Shown here: piece after piece, positions 34,080-47,068 of the stretch
Position numbering within the stretch: the stretch's first letter is position 1
How the letters are laid out: each line of letters starts with the position of its first letter
Source of the DNA: Panulirus ornatus
Taxonomy: Eukaryota; Arthropoda; Malacostraca; Decapoda; Palinuridae
NCBI RefSeq assembly: GCF_036320965.1
Contig: NC_092226.1
Coordinates: 17,783,502-17,847,501 of the forward strand
Reading direction: 5' to 3'
Length of the DNA: 64,000 bases
Notes under the pieces: model-generated
What the model was told of the DNA's origin: nothing
The model's input: the letters and a program-made list of their open reading frames with translations, nothing else
The model's database searches: none
Program-made: the position numbers and the translations under genes

Positions 34080-36545
34080 TTCAACTATCAAAACTCTTGC
34101 CATGAGACTGTGGCATCCTTTCACTTGGAAGCTGAAATCCTCTACCTCAAGGATTTTAAAGTTCACCATAAGGAATGGTTGAATTCCTCCCACATGGATG
34201 GTGGAGGGATTGAAGCCCTTAAGTTTTCAATCCTTAATGCTTTACAGAAAATTATCTCCCAACCCACCCATATTCCAGACCACTGTCACCACTATCCTAA
34301 TCTGGATCTGTTCTCACCTGAAATCCATCCCACTGTAAGTGCACAATCTCTCCCCCAATTGGTTCATTTGATCACACTCTTAAAAATGTTTCTATTCTAT
34401 CAGCACCTATCCCTCCAGCAGCCCCTTCTAAGTAAATACTGGCACCTCAATAAAGCTGACTAAAATAACTTACTTTTTTCTGACTTCTCTTGAGTAAATT
34501 ACTCCCTTGCATGGTGATGCTGTCTCTACCAAATGCATAGCTGAGGTTATCCTTAATGGAATGGAAGAACTTATCCCTTCTCCCTCCAATCCACAGTTCA
34601 ACTGTTCCTGTTCTGATACCATTCAGGCAAGAGATCAAGCATATCAGGATTGGAAAAACTCCCCTTCCTCTGACTCCCATTCTGCTTTTATCACTGCCTG
34701 TAATCACTGCAAGCACACTATCCAAGAGGCAAAGCATTCCTTTATTCAAAGGAAACACAATAACCTCCTCTTGTGATCCACTTCTAGGTATTTCTGGTCT
34801 TCAGCTAAGGGAATCTCTAACAACTTCTGTCGCTCTACCTTTCCTTCACTTTTCTGTTCTGGCTGTAATATAGCTGTCTCTCCTGTAGACAAAGCAACTC
34901 TTGGTTCCTGTTTCTCCTCTACCTCCACCCTGGATGGCTAACATGCCTTCATCCCCTGATGCTCCTCTTATTAATCATATACCCCTCCCTGCGATCTCCT
35001 TCTGGACTGTCAGAAAAGCATTTTTCTCTCTGGACACAAGCATGGCTTATGGTCCTAATGGCATCCATCCTCATGTACTAAAAGAGTGTGCCTCTGACCT
35101 TGCACCTGCGCTTGCTCCTCTGTTTCGTTTTGCTTAAAAACCAAAACTTTTTTGTCTCCTAAGAAGCATGCATTGATGCATGCCATCCCTAAGAAGGGTG
35201 ACCATTCTGACCCCTTTAACTATCATCTTATTGCCGTGACATCTACCATTTCCAAAGTCTATGAATACCTACTCAACTCCTATTTCCTTAGACACCTCAA
35301 AAATAGTATGGATTCTGTAAGGTGTGATCTACAGGTGATATTCTTTCCTTTCTCACTAATGTCTGGTCACCATCCCTGAAAGATCTTGGGGATTCATGTG
35401 TAACTGCCCTTGACATATCCAAAGCTTCTGACATGGTGTGGTATTGGGGTCTCATCTCTAAGCTCCCCGGGGTCTTTTGGCTTTGCTCCCTCAATTTGCT
35501 CCTTCATATCTAGCTTCCTCTCTGGACGATCTATCTCTGTGGTTCTTGATGAATTGGCTTTGCCCCCTTTCTCCATCAGCAGTGGTGTTCCTCAAGGTTC
35601 TGTCATGTCCCTTACACTTTCTCTCCTTTCTTTCCACAATTTCTTCTCCTCCCAAATAATCAAATGCTGACAACTCAACACTGCAATGATCCACATCCTT
35701 CAATTCTGTTCTGTCTTCTCTCACTTAATCTGCATCTCATATTGACAGAGCTTCCTCAATAAACTCAGACTTGGAAAGGATATCCCAGTGGGGTAAACAA
35801 AATCTGGATAAGTATAATGCCTCCAAGACCCAGTTTTTACCCATCTCTCAATTGATAACGCACAACTCTTGTTTCTCCTTTGACAGTTCTGTAATTCCAC
35901 CTCTTGACTTAATGAACATATTTGGTATTATTGTAACATCCACTCTTTCTTAGAAACCCAACATTACAGGAATAGCTAAGTCTGCTTATAAGAAACTGGG
36001 AGTCCTGTTTAGTTGTTCCATTTATATAAAGGATTGATTCGTTCTTGTATGGAGCGCTGCTGTCATGTCTGCGGTGGTTCTAGCTCTGCATCCTTATTTT
36101 ATTGAGTTGAGCTGAAAGTGGTCTGACTTATAAACTGTCCTAAGCTAACTTGCAAACTTGACCCTCTTGTCCTATGCCACAATGTTGGCTCACTTTCCCT
36201 CCTCTATAGTATTAATTTGGTTTTTGCACCTGAGACTGGCTGCTAGAGTGCCCCTACCATAAGCTAGACCGAGCAATACTCAGCAAACTGCTGCATCACA
36301 CAGCTACTGTGTGGCCATCGACAACTCAAGGGTGGGACACTTTGATAACTTTCTTTCCTAACACCTTGAAGCTTTGGAACTAAGACCAGGCCCATTTTAA
36401 AAAAAACAGGCTTTTCACTTCCTCCAAAATCTGTAAATATCTTCCAGTCTTTTTTTTTCCCCTTTCATAATTCTCTCTATATTTCAATTAAGGCCTGGCC
36501 TTGATGTGGACTTCTGTCCATCACTGAAGCCTTACAAAAAAAGAA
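34080..36545 (+). mobile_element. Jockey-like LINE, 5'-truncated and heavily mutated
   Basis: Broken frames give, in order: endonuclease C-terminus (EAEILYLKDFKVHHKEWL, a GDFN motif decayed to KDFK), linker SSDSHSAFITACNHCKHTIQ, RT entry DTSMAYGPNGIHPHVLKECA (34990-35100), MHAIPKKGDHSDPFNYHLIA (35170-35230), LDISKASDMVW (motif A region, 35410), [19 protein letters not shown] (35578-35640), KYNASKTQFLPISQL (35813-35855) and a 3' UTR ending ggccttgatgtggacttctg before an A-rich tail at 36535-36545. This order matches arthropod jockey-clade elements. The YADD box is decayed. Inactive. Confidence 0.82.
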
Positions 36546-38424
36546 CAGCTGTAATTAAGCTACAAATACAACAAAGTACTTGTGAAAACTCACATTGTGC
36601 AAGAATGATATGGTGTGATAGAGAAATTCCTTGAAGCTACCCAAATTTTCTTTCTTTTTCTAAAAATGCCTGGTAATATACTTATGTAAAAGCTTATGCA
36701 CTGTGCTATTTGGCACCTTTTTACCTCCCTTGTCATGCCAGTCTTGGCTAAGTTTGGCAAGATTATGCTAACTACTGATCCCTTTGACACTTCATACTAA
36801 GATAATATGTATAGTGTGAAATGCGTATGTGTTTTTTGTATGTTTTATGTCCTTCAATTCTATAAGACAAGAATTATTTCTCCATTTAAAAAAATCCAAA
36901 TATTCTATGTCTTTGAGAAAATGACTCAATAAATAAGCAGTTTGCAAGCAGTTAAAGGCCTAAAATGACAGAACAATTTTACTATTTCTTTTCCTGTTCT
37001 ACCCAATCCTTCCCACAAATTCATGCTACACATACACTATTTATGTACAGTTTTCAAATGATTCATCAAAATTACATTGAAAAATACATTGTAAAATCAT
37101 ACTCTTAGCCTTTGACATTACAGCTCTAAATATCATGGTAGTGTTTTCAAAGCCATTTTCTCCAGGCTTTAGAGTCAGTAGAGCTGAGTTCACATACAAC
37201 TTATGTTCTAATTTAAGTCTAAGACCCTCACTTAGGCACTTAGGACCTATCCTACCTAAAGACCAAATATCATAAACTTAGGACATATGTAACCTAACCC
37301 GACCTATTACCTTCCTGAAGATTTACGTGAGGACCTAACCCTCGAAATTAACCTAAGTTATACCAGACCTATCCAAGGAACTTAAAACAGACCTCACTCC
37401 TGAATATCTAACCTCAACATAGCCTAGAAATGAGCATTAGGACCTAACCTAGGGACAAAACCCATGACATAAGTGATATAAAAAACTTTAACCTTTGGAT
37501 GTACCTTAACATGTACCTTAGATTTTTAATCACAACTAAGAAGCTAACTCGATATCACACAGAACCATCCCTAGGGATCCTACCAAGGACCAAACTAGGA
37601 GTACCAGAACCTATATCAATATAAGCTAAGCCATGATCATAACCTAAGACCTAACAAAGACAGATCTCTCATGAACCAAGCTCTACTGGACCTGGAGAGT
37701 GGAGATATCAAGTACACTAGTACCTGAATCACTGACTAATTTCATCATAAATATCATGACATACTAACAAATTCTTGTTTCATAATCAAAGTACAAAACA
37801 GCCAGCAACCACATGTAAATGATTACTTGGTAATTAAACATATACATACACACGGATGAATAGGGTAGAAAGACTGATGACATGGTTAATTCAGGCACCA
37901 TATATAGAAATAAGTTGTAAGAAAGTAGAAAATGTTCTGGAGATGGAGGCCACATCAGAGTAAAATTCCCACCCTGTACAATACAAACTGGTAAATGCAT
38001 GAAGCAAACACGTACTGCAAAGACATGTTAACACATCATACAAATATTGCCATTGGCAATTCCTCTCTCGGAAAACTTTAATTAAGAGTTGAAACACATG
38101 TTTACTGTTTACTTGCTCACCCTATCTCTTGCTACTTACTCGCTCACCCTCTCTCTCAATTGTCCACTTTTTCAACCCCTGAAGCTTCGAAAAGTAGTTC
38201 TTTCATCACTATAACAGGGAAGAATCAAGTGTAATTGACTAGAATCAGATACCGTTTTGCCTACATCAAATGACTCTTAACATCAATTTTCCGGTAATCT
38301 GTATCCCTAAACTCCGAAAGCCATTAAGCCCACCGAAGTTCGCTGTAGGTCGGGTGAAATACACTTCTGACAAGAGAGAACACACAGTCGACTTAAGAAA
38401 TCTATGCTCACATCAACAGCTTTT

Positions 38425-38426
<2 letters not shown>
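36546..38426. other. Intergenic AT-rich DNA with CCTAA-rich patch
   Basis: No gene recognised. From 37190 to 37640 the words acctaa and cctaacc recur many times in an irregular fashion (see findings). Confidence 0.45.

Positions 38427-38496
<70 letters not shown>
38427..38496. repeat. (TA)n microsatellite
   Basis: About 35 perfect units. Confidence 0.97.
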
Positions 38497-38498
<2 letters not shown>

Positions 38499-39814
38499 GA
38501 GTATCATTTAGTATAAACCCCGGATAAAACGAGGCACCTTTAGATGTCAATATCTATTTCAGCAACTTTTCTGTGACATTTACACAATAGCACTTTATAT
38601 ATTGCATTATAATTGCAACCTAAAAACACCGGAGTCAAACAGCCGTGGAAGCAGCCCTAGAATAGACATTAGTAATCCTCGACCTCGTTACTCTCTTTTT
38701 ACTGGGATTTCTATTTCCACAAATATTCTCCTTTCTTATTTACAAGATATAATTTCTCTCTATCTGTGGTATTTAGATACACTTCAATGAAATCAAGTAT
38801 ATTGGTTGTCTCATACCTCTCGTGGTGCGTTTCGGGACCCTCACACTCTACCCTGAGGCAAACAGACTGACCTTCGTTCATCATGATAACTATCTCAGTG
38901 TTCCTCGTTACGAATCTAATTGTTCATCTCTTAAGACCAATGTATATAAATGTATACAATCTTGTGTAAACTCTCATTTCACTTAGTCCAAAAAGGACTC
39001 CATAATCCCTAAACATACCTAGATAAGCAGGTGCCTTTCCTCATCGAACTTGATCCTCAGCCAAATTTTCCTAAGGAACGCCATGCCAAGCGTCTCTCAA
39101 AGTTCTTTTAGCATTATTCATTTTACAATTACATTTCTCAAGCTACATATATATATATTAGAAAATAAATTCTGCAATCTTCAAATGGCAAGACGTCAAC
39201 AACGTACCGCTGATTTAAGCTCTTACTTACCAAGGCCGATATCGCTTATCTTTTATTATATGATTTGTTTTCCTCGAAGAAAGATTTAATTTTTTCACTT
39301 AGACACTAATTTCCCATAGAGTCCAGGAAGATGGGCTTAGCTGAGAAGCACAGAGCTGTTAACATCATTCCTAATTTCATGGGTAGATTGGTATTTATTG
39401 CAGTTGTTTCATCTTCAATTTCGATACTTTTCTCAAGAGAGACCCATAAGGGTTGTTAAATTCCAGTTTACTTCAATGTACATAAACTATTTTTTTCTAC
39501 ATACGATGAACAAATATAATAAACAAATTGCCGTGTTTTGTGTTATCGTCTATTACATTATCATATCTGATTGATAAGGATTCCTCTGTGGCCTGTCGTA
39601 ATCATTTACAAGGCCACGTACCCTTCCTGACTCTGCTATAACCCAATTTAATTTCACGCCCTTTAGTAAATCATGCCTTAAAGTAAGTTAACATCTTTCT
39701 TAATCCAATTACTTAAGCAGTACCCGGTAAGCCCTTCGCAAGTTTGAACAATGACTGCCTAATAAATACTTCGTCACAATGCACAGTGCACACTCGTCAC
39801 TAAGTACATGTACT
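38497..39814. other. Intergenic, no recognised element
   Basis: AT-rich DNA; no repeat family or coding sequence recognised. Confidence 0.45.
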
Positions 39815-40822
39815 TCTCAGACACATTCTTTAAAGCGAATTCCTAAACTACACATCCTTTATCACTTCTGAAACCACGTTGTTCCTCCCTAGTCTGATGC
39901 TACGTACAGGCCTTCACCTTCTAAATCACCATTTTCTCATACAACTTACAATCATACATCACCTTTATACAATGGCACTTTATATGCCTTTCGCTAATCG
40001 TTAGGCACTTCACCATGATCCATACATACAATGAAAATTCTAACTAACCAATCAACAACCATTCACCTTCCTTTTTAGAGAAATTCGATGAAAATACCAT
40101 CCACTCCAGCTGCTTGCCATATTTCATCCGACGTAAGGCATTCATCACCTCTTCTCTCTTCACTAAATCACTTGCCATGACTCTCGCACTTCTCATACCT
40201 CTCCGACCTAAAAACCCTACATCAGCCACCCTATCATCAGACATATTCAATAATCCCTCAGGATACTTACTCCATCTCCTCCTTACCTCATCACTGTATG
40301 TTACCACTTCCCCATTCACCCCTCCACTGCTGTTCTCATTTGTTCTCTTGTACGTACATTATTAACTTCCAAAATATCTTATACCCCCTTACGTTAACTG
40401 ATACTCGCTCACCCCAACTCTCATTTGCCTTCTTTTTTACCCCTTTCACCTTGTCTTGATCTCCTGTCGTTCTCTCTATTCATCTCTAAATCATTTGCAC
40501 TCCTTTCCTGTAAAAACCGCCCATACACTTCTCTTTTCTCCACTTTATCATTCAACCGCTCACTACCCTTTCTAACTTGCCCACTTCCTACCCTACGCAC
40601 GCCAAACAGTTGCACATGTCAGCACTGTTCCTCTAAATTCAGTCTCTTTCCCTCTCCCTTGCTTCTTGTACTCATCTTTTGCCATTCTACACTCAATATA
40701 TTCCATTTCATTACACAAGTCTCTTTTCTTTGCTCACTTACTTTCACAACCTCCTTCACTCCTCTCACCAACCCCTGACTTTACTCCCAAGACTTTTCCA
40801 AACCACTCCTCCCCTTTACCCT
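39815..40822 (-). mobile_element. Old RTE-like LINE fragment
   Basis: Minus strand from WFGKVLGVKSGVGER (near 40800) with an internal deletion, through EVYGRFLQERSANDLEMNRE-type linker and MNGEVVTYSDEVRRRWSKYP to the RT N-terminus (near 39820). Many frame breaks. An internal open piece spans 40044-40319. Confidence 0.7.
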
Positions 40823-41509
40823 TTTGATATAACACTCTAGTATTTAGATCATCAAAATGAGACAGCACCACATGATTGGAATATGCACATGCGCATGTGT
40901 GTGTGTGTGTGTGTCTGTGTGTCTGTGTGAAGAGCGGTATATTGTGCTAATAATGAGGAAAAATGCAGGGTAAAATAATGTCACTTTTAATCATTGATAT
41001 TCTTATGCAAAGTAGCTTTTTTTTCTCCAACTAACGTGCATTAGATGATTCCTACTAGTTGTGATGGCACTTATAGATACGGTTACCCCCTCCCCCCCGT
41101 GACACTCAGAAAATTATAGTCTATCCTATCCGTTCTCTTTAAGACACACTCTAACTCACTTAGCAATAGAAAACGTTATAACGCTATTTAGGGATAAACT
41201 TTGAAAATAGTATGTGGGCCAAGTAAGCTTCCTACCTGGATATTCCTTGCTTGTTACCAGGTTAAGACCCCACGTGTTCTAATGTAGGCATTTCATGTAT
41301 TGGGAAAGCAACGTTGATATTTGTGGATCTTGATATTTCAAAAGTGAAAAATGAATGGTTTTCAGGCGTCATGAAGGACATCAATGGGTGCAGTTTCCAC
41401 AGACGAGGAGACAACGAACTTTGTATACGAACTGGTTAACACCCTTGCCACCCCTTGAAGGCGGAGTTTATTGGCTTCTTCCTAAATGAATTTATTTATC
41501 TGTTTATCT
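40823..41509. other. Intergenic with short (GT)n
   Basis: Short imperfect (gt)n at 40898-40928; otherwise nothing recognised. Confidence 0.45.
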
Positions 41510-41660
41510 GTTATCATTCCAGGACCGGTCTCTGTGAGTATCCTGGTGCTATCTAGAACCTAGTTTCTAGAGGCTCCTATAGCTCAAGGCTGCGCTATTT
41601 ATAACAGCAGGAAAATGCAGACTGCTTTGAGGCAAGAAGCTCTGTGACGGGACTACTATG
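41510..41660. repeat. Dispersed repeat, unnamed family D, copy 2
   Basis: Counterpart of 33640-33830: atcctggtgctatctagaac, gaggctcctatagctcaagg, ctgcgctattt and agcaggaaaatgcagactgc. Confidence 0.5.
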
Positions 41661-41674
41661 TGCGAGAGATTCAT

Positions 41675-41920
41675 GTAACATGCAAAAAGTGGGAGATATT
41701 CAGATCAGAAAGGGAAATGAATGGCGGGATGAAGAAGTATAGTTGCTGGTGAAAGAAAATAGAGAGGCGTTCGGGTGGTACTTACAAGGAAGGAGTGCAT
41801 ATGAATGGGAGATGAACAAAAGATAGAAACAGGAGGTCAAGGGGAAGGTGCAGGGGTTGAAAAAGAGAGCAATGAGAGTTGGGGTGAGCGAGTAGCAGTA
41901 AACTTTAGGAAAAAAAGACA
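41675..41920 (+). mobile_element. Old RTE-like LINE linker fragment
   Basis: Plus strand reads QIRKGNEWRDEE, REAFGWYLQGRSAYEWEMN and VKGKVQGLKKR...SWGERVAVNFRKK, the endonuclease-RT linker of the family, with frame breaks. Confidence 0.65.
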
Positions 41921-41939
41921 CATTAGACAAGTAGAGAGC

Positions 41940-41998
41940 ACTCTATTCCTACGTTTCGGTTCAATGAACCATCTTCAGGACAACAGACTAGAACAAAG
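41940..41998 (-). other. Hammerhead-ribozyme-like core, possible Penelope-like element remnant
   Basis: On the minus strand: CTGAAGA (41978-41972), one T, a perfect GGTTC/GAACC hairpin with ATT loop (41970-41958), then GAAAC (41957-41953). CUGANGA, stem II and GAAA in that order is the conserved hammerhead core, and similar motifs are known in Penelope-like elements. The extra T between core and stem and the lack of clear stems I and III mean activity cannot be claimed. Confidence 0.35.
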
Positions 41999-42024
41999 AA
42001 ATGTACGTGCAGCTCAGGTCAACC

Positions 42025-42200
42025 TTCACAGCCACACACCATGCCACAGTCACACACCACACAGTCACACACCATGCCACAGTCACACACCACACAGTCA
42101 CACACCATGCCACACTCACACACGACAATACACGCAGTCACAACCACACTACACAGTCTCACACCACACCACATCACACAGTCACACACCACACGACAAG
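42025..42200. repeat. Imperfect 33-bp minisatellite (CACAC-rich)
   Basis: Tandem units of the form cagtcacacaccatgcca plus cagtcacacaccaca, about three clear copies followed by degenerate CACAC-rich sequence. Confidence 0.8.
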
Positions 42201-42530
42201 GTGGATTAAATCAGAAATCAAAACGTTTTTCACGGGGTCACGACTGGGTATTGCATGTCACGTCATATCTACAAGTAAAATCCATGAAAACAAATCTACA
42301 AGAGGAGAGTACCAGACTAAAACACACAGTAAGAGCCATGAGTTAAATCGTAACGTACCTGAGGAGGATGGAAGATAGGAGGAGAGTAGTAGTGTTGTGA
42401 GAGACGAGCTGTGAGTCAGTGTGGTATCCATGACGCATACAAGACGCCTGAGGTGAGAGATGTCATGATAGAGAGAGCTGGTAAAGTTGATTGATATGCT
42501 TTGGTTTTGCAAGGACGTGTCGCAAGCTTC

Positions 42531-42656
<126 letters not shown>

Positions 42657-42685
42657 CATGAAACAAAAATTGTAATTTTTGTCTC

Positions 42686-42877
42686 ATGGCTTTACCCCCC
42701 GGCACTTTGGGAAACACTTTTGTAGAACGTTTGTATACAGATAAAGATATTACAACAGCAAATCCAGAGGACTCAAAATTTTGGGGATTCACTTTCGATC
42801 GATCTTTGGCTAGTTCCATAATGAATGCAGGGTTCATGGTCGGCATCCCTGAGATCGTGTGTGTAATTGGCGTGTGA
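42686..42877 (+). other. Unrecognised 63-codon open frame
   Basis: Begins MALPPGTLGNTFVERLYTDK and ends before TGA at 42877. I recognise no family, and the opposite strand is also open for 105 codons, so this may be non-coding. Listed only because codon composition is not repeat-like. Confidence 0.15.
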
Positions 42878-43424
42878 ACGAGATTCTTTTTTTTGACTCG
42901 AAGTGATTTAGCGGAAGTAGTAATGATAACTATTAAGATTTATGAGCGAAGGCTTTTGTTTATTTTACAGTTACGACGCTACTGGTACTTATACACGAAA
43001 TTTATGATCACAAAATAATAAACTATAATAACTATAATAAACATACTTTAGCATCAATATTGTGCGCTTCAGTTGGAGAGAAAAACAAGGCTAGCACTGA
43101 GGGTTTTGAGAGGATGGAAGCATTTGAATGACTACGGAGTATTCCAGCACCAGCTCATCTTCATTCATTGCGCGCTTGTCACATAAGTGTCATTTTACCC
43201 GACTATAACTCAGGATAAACTCAGGGTCGGATAACTATAACCGCTCTGAGAAATCTTGACTAGGTTATGACGTACGACGGTTATCATTGAGAAAAACAGA
43301 ACACGGATGAGAATTGTTAGTATAGCGTAGTATAAAACGGAGTTACACGCACACACACTCTCCCACCCATCTTATTCGCCTTCTAACAACACACAGGGAA
43401 AACGTGGGAAGTATTCATTCTCCC
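42878..43424. other. Intergenic, no recognised element
   Basis: Moderately AT-rich, nothing recognised. Confidence 0.45.
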
Positions 43425-44190
<766 letters not shown>

Positions 44191-45665
44191 AAAATATAAT
44201 ACTAGAGATAATACCGTACACATAGCGATAAATCATATCAAAATAGGAGTTATAAAGTAGTATTTCTTCCATAAAAGTAAATTTCTTTTCCGTAGACTTA
44301 CATGAAGCATTACTGGCCCAGCCATGTACAGCCGCACGACACAATGGTACTGGCGGGAGGACGCCGGATGTCAACACACACACACACACACACAGCGTTT
44401 GACCACACAACCTGAAGGTTCTCCTGGCGTCTCTCCTACCCTGAACTCACGCGTCACTTGACCTGACCTGAATTGAGGCGCATCACGTGGCTCATCTGTT
44501 GCAGTTCGTGAGGCCCTACACCTGCCAGACTTCGTACAGACCTCCATGCATCATGGATATGTTGTGTTGCCACCTGTTCATTTCAGCCAACCCGAACATT
44601 TCACCGACAATATTTAGTCCAATTTTTGAGAAAAATCGGACTTAAAAAAAATCATATTCTTGGTTGATTTTCTTTGAAGAAAAATTTTACGAAAATTAAA
44701 TCTAAATCTTCATTACACAATAACATTATAAACACTTCCGCAAGCAAAGATATTATGCTTCAAATAGTTTCAGATTACCTTTCAATGCAATGTACTTGAA
44801 CATGTTCTATTTGTAACATTTAGTAGATTCTAATGATATAAATATATGCAAGTACTAGAGCAACCTATTGAAAAGTTCAAATCTTTTAGCCTTATTGATG
44901 AGCATCTTCGAGCGTTCGTCATTCCATAAGATTCTTCCCAGCACTGTAAACCCAGGCAACCCATGTACTGTTTGGTGGCGCTACAAACAGATGCTAAACT
45001 ACTGACAGTAAATTTGGATCTAAACAATATTCAAAGTCAGTTTCCTTATCATTCACAGAGGGAGAACTTTACTATTCTAATAGTGTACGAAATTTTCTTG
45101 AAAATGTGTTCAGATTAAAAGAATTTCCATGAGATGGAGTTGATAATACATAGAGCAGAAGAAACGCTTCATCTCCACTGAACTAAATTTACTCCTAATT
45201 TTTCAACCACTTGAACAACATTGTTTAAAGCCAACCCCATAGCTAAAATTCAAAGGCTTGTATAGAGGATTAAAGGAACGTGTTGAACATTCGAGTGATT
45301 TTCCCAGATACTGTAGGATTCTTTTGTTCACATTGTCTGATTCTTTATGGAAAACCTATAGTTCACGACGGGGCAGAAACCTTAAATTCTCTGTGGTTGT
45401 TAACTCGATTTTTTTTTTTTTAATTTTGAAGGCTCCGGCCATGTACAAAATTCCACATCAAGAACATGTCTTAAGTGAAATGTAGAGAGATTAACGAAGG
45501 GACAAAGAAGAGGCAAGGGAAAGTATTTACGAATTTTGAGGGAAGTGAAACACCTATCTTGTGAAATGTTCCAAGTCATAGTTATTAGGAAAGACATGAA
45601 AGGGTAAAGAGTTCCAAAGCTTCTAGATGTAGGGAAAGAAACAATTATCAATACGGCTCACCCTC
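44191..45665. other. Intergenic, no recognised element
   Basis: Short (CA)n at 44374-44394; otherwise no gene or repeat recognised. Confidence 0.45.
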
Positions 45666-45689
45666 AACACTTGTATCTCCCCCATTTTG

Positions 45690-45860
45690 TTTGAGGATGC
45701 ATCCACCCCTTGGGGTGGATGAACAGTTGGGTTGACTGTGGACCGACTGTCACATCCAGGATTCGATCCTATGCGCTCGACCCTGAGCGGTCAGTGAATG
45801 CGTCACGGCCAGGAACGATAACTGTAACACCCAGAGGCTCATTCCTCAGTTTTTAAGGCT
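45690..45860. repeat. Possible tRNA-derived SINE remnant
   Basis: Plus strand has an A-box-like tggatgaacagttggg (45717-45732) and, about 40 bases on, a B-box-like gattcgatcct (45761-45771), as in tRNA-derived SINE heads. No cloverleaf can be drawn and no second copy is in the window, so this is tentative. Confidence 0.3.
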
Positions 45861-45920
45861 TCATCGTCTGGGTTGTGCTGACTTCGGTTTGTTCTGAAAC
45901 GACCAGCGAGTGAAAGCAGC

Positions 45921-46195
45921 CCGCCCGGCGCCCTCCCTAACGAAGCGTTTCACAACGCCGTTACAATGTTTACACCTTTGTGCCCGGGTCCCGTCCCCAC
46001 CTTCCTCTTCGAAAGTTCTTGTTGCTACGTTTGCTGTACACATATGGTCAGCATTTCCGCCCGGTTCCCTTCCTAACGAAGCGTTACACAGAGCCATTAT
46101 AATGTTTACAAATATGGTCTTTGACCCCCAACCCTCCGTCCCCAACTTCCCTTGTGAGAGTTCTTGCTGCAATGTTGCTGAGAATACTGTCAGCA
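45921..46195. repeat. Diverged tandem duplication, period about 136 bp
   Basis: Two head-to-tail copies: ccgcccggcgccctccctaa...tggtcagca and ccgcccggttcccttcctaa...ctgtcagca, sharing cctaacgaagcgtt and ataatgtttaca-like words. No gene recognised. Confidence 0.75.
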
Positions 46196-46429
46196 CTTCA
46201 TCATGTTAGCAATCCAAAGGTAGACCTGGCGACCGGGTTACTTAAGTCCATCCAAGTCCAGCCTTTCACATCTGATAGTGTCATGATCTTTCGATCCCAT
46301 CAATCTCCCGGAGAGTGACAAGAATTTGGATTCAACACATAATCTTTACTTACTGTTCATAATATTCACTTGGGTAATGTTATCAGCAATGATATTCTGT
46401 AATATCTGGGAAGTAAAACACTCAGGTGA
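46196..46429. other. Intergenic, unassigned
   Basis: Nothing recognised. Confidence 0.45.
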
Positions 46430-46697
46430 AGTTTGGTCTGCGGCAAGGGTGTGTGTGTATGTTTGTGTATGGGTGGGTTGAGCCATTCCTCGTCTGTTTC
46501 CTTGTGTTACTCGTTAACGCGGGACCCGGTGGTTAAGTATAATGAATAATGAGATGTATAGGTATGTATATTTGTGTGTGTGGACATGTATGGATATACA
46601 TGTGTATGTGGGTGGGTTGGGCCATTCTTTCGTCTGTTTCCTTGCGCTACCTCGCTAACGCGGGAGACAGCGACAAAGCAAAAATAAAAAAACAAAA

Positions 46698-46700
<3 letters not shown>
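46430..46700 (+). repeat. LINE 3' tail units, two in tandem
   Basis: First (46430-46535): a scrap of RT (VKFGLRQGC, gaagtttggtctgcggcaag) fused straight to tail sequence with core gttactcgttaacgcgggac. Second (46540-46700): gagatgtataggtatgtata through gcgctacctcgctaacgcgg and gacagcgacaaagc, then A-rich and (TA)n. Confidence 0.75.

Positions 46701-46761
<61 letters not shown>
46701..46761. repeat. (TA)n microsatellite
   Basis: About 30 units, between a LINE tail and a SINE-like unit. Confidence 0.97.
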
Positions 46762-46764
<3 letters not shown>

Positions 46765-46771
46765 CCCTGGG

Positions 46772-47068
46772 GATAGGGGAGAAAGAATACTTCCCACGTT
46801 TTCCCTGCGTGTCGTAGAAGGCGACTAAAAGGGAAGGGAGCGGGGGGCTGGAAATCCTCCCCTCTCGTTTTTTTTTTCTTTTTTAATTTTCCAAAAGAAG
46901 GGACAGAGAAGGGGGCGGGGGGCTGGAAATCCTCCCCTCTCGTTTTTTTTTCTTTTTTAATTTTCCAAAAGAAGGAACAGAGAAGGGGGCCAGGTGAGGA
47001 TATTCCCTCAAAGGCCCAGTCCTCTGTTCTTAACGCTACCTCGCTATCGCGGGAAATGGCGAATAGTA

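Noticed and set aside
42686..42877. Small host gene starting MALPPGTLGNTF
   Set aside because: No recognised family, no splice or transcript evidence, and the other strand is equally open; kept only as a low-confidence open frame.
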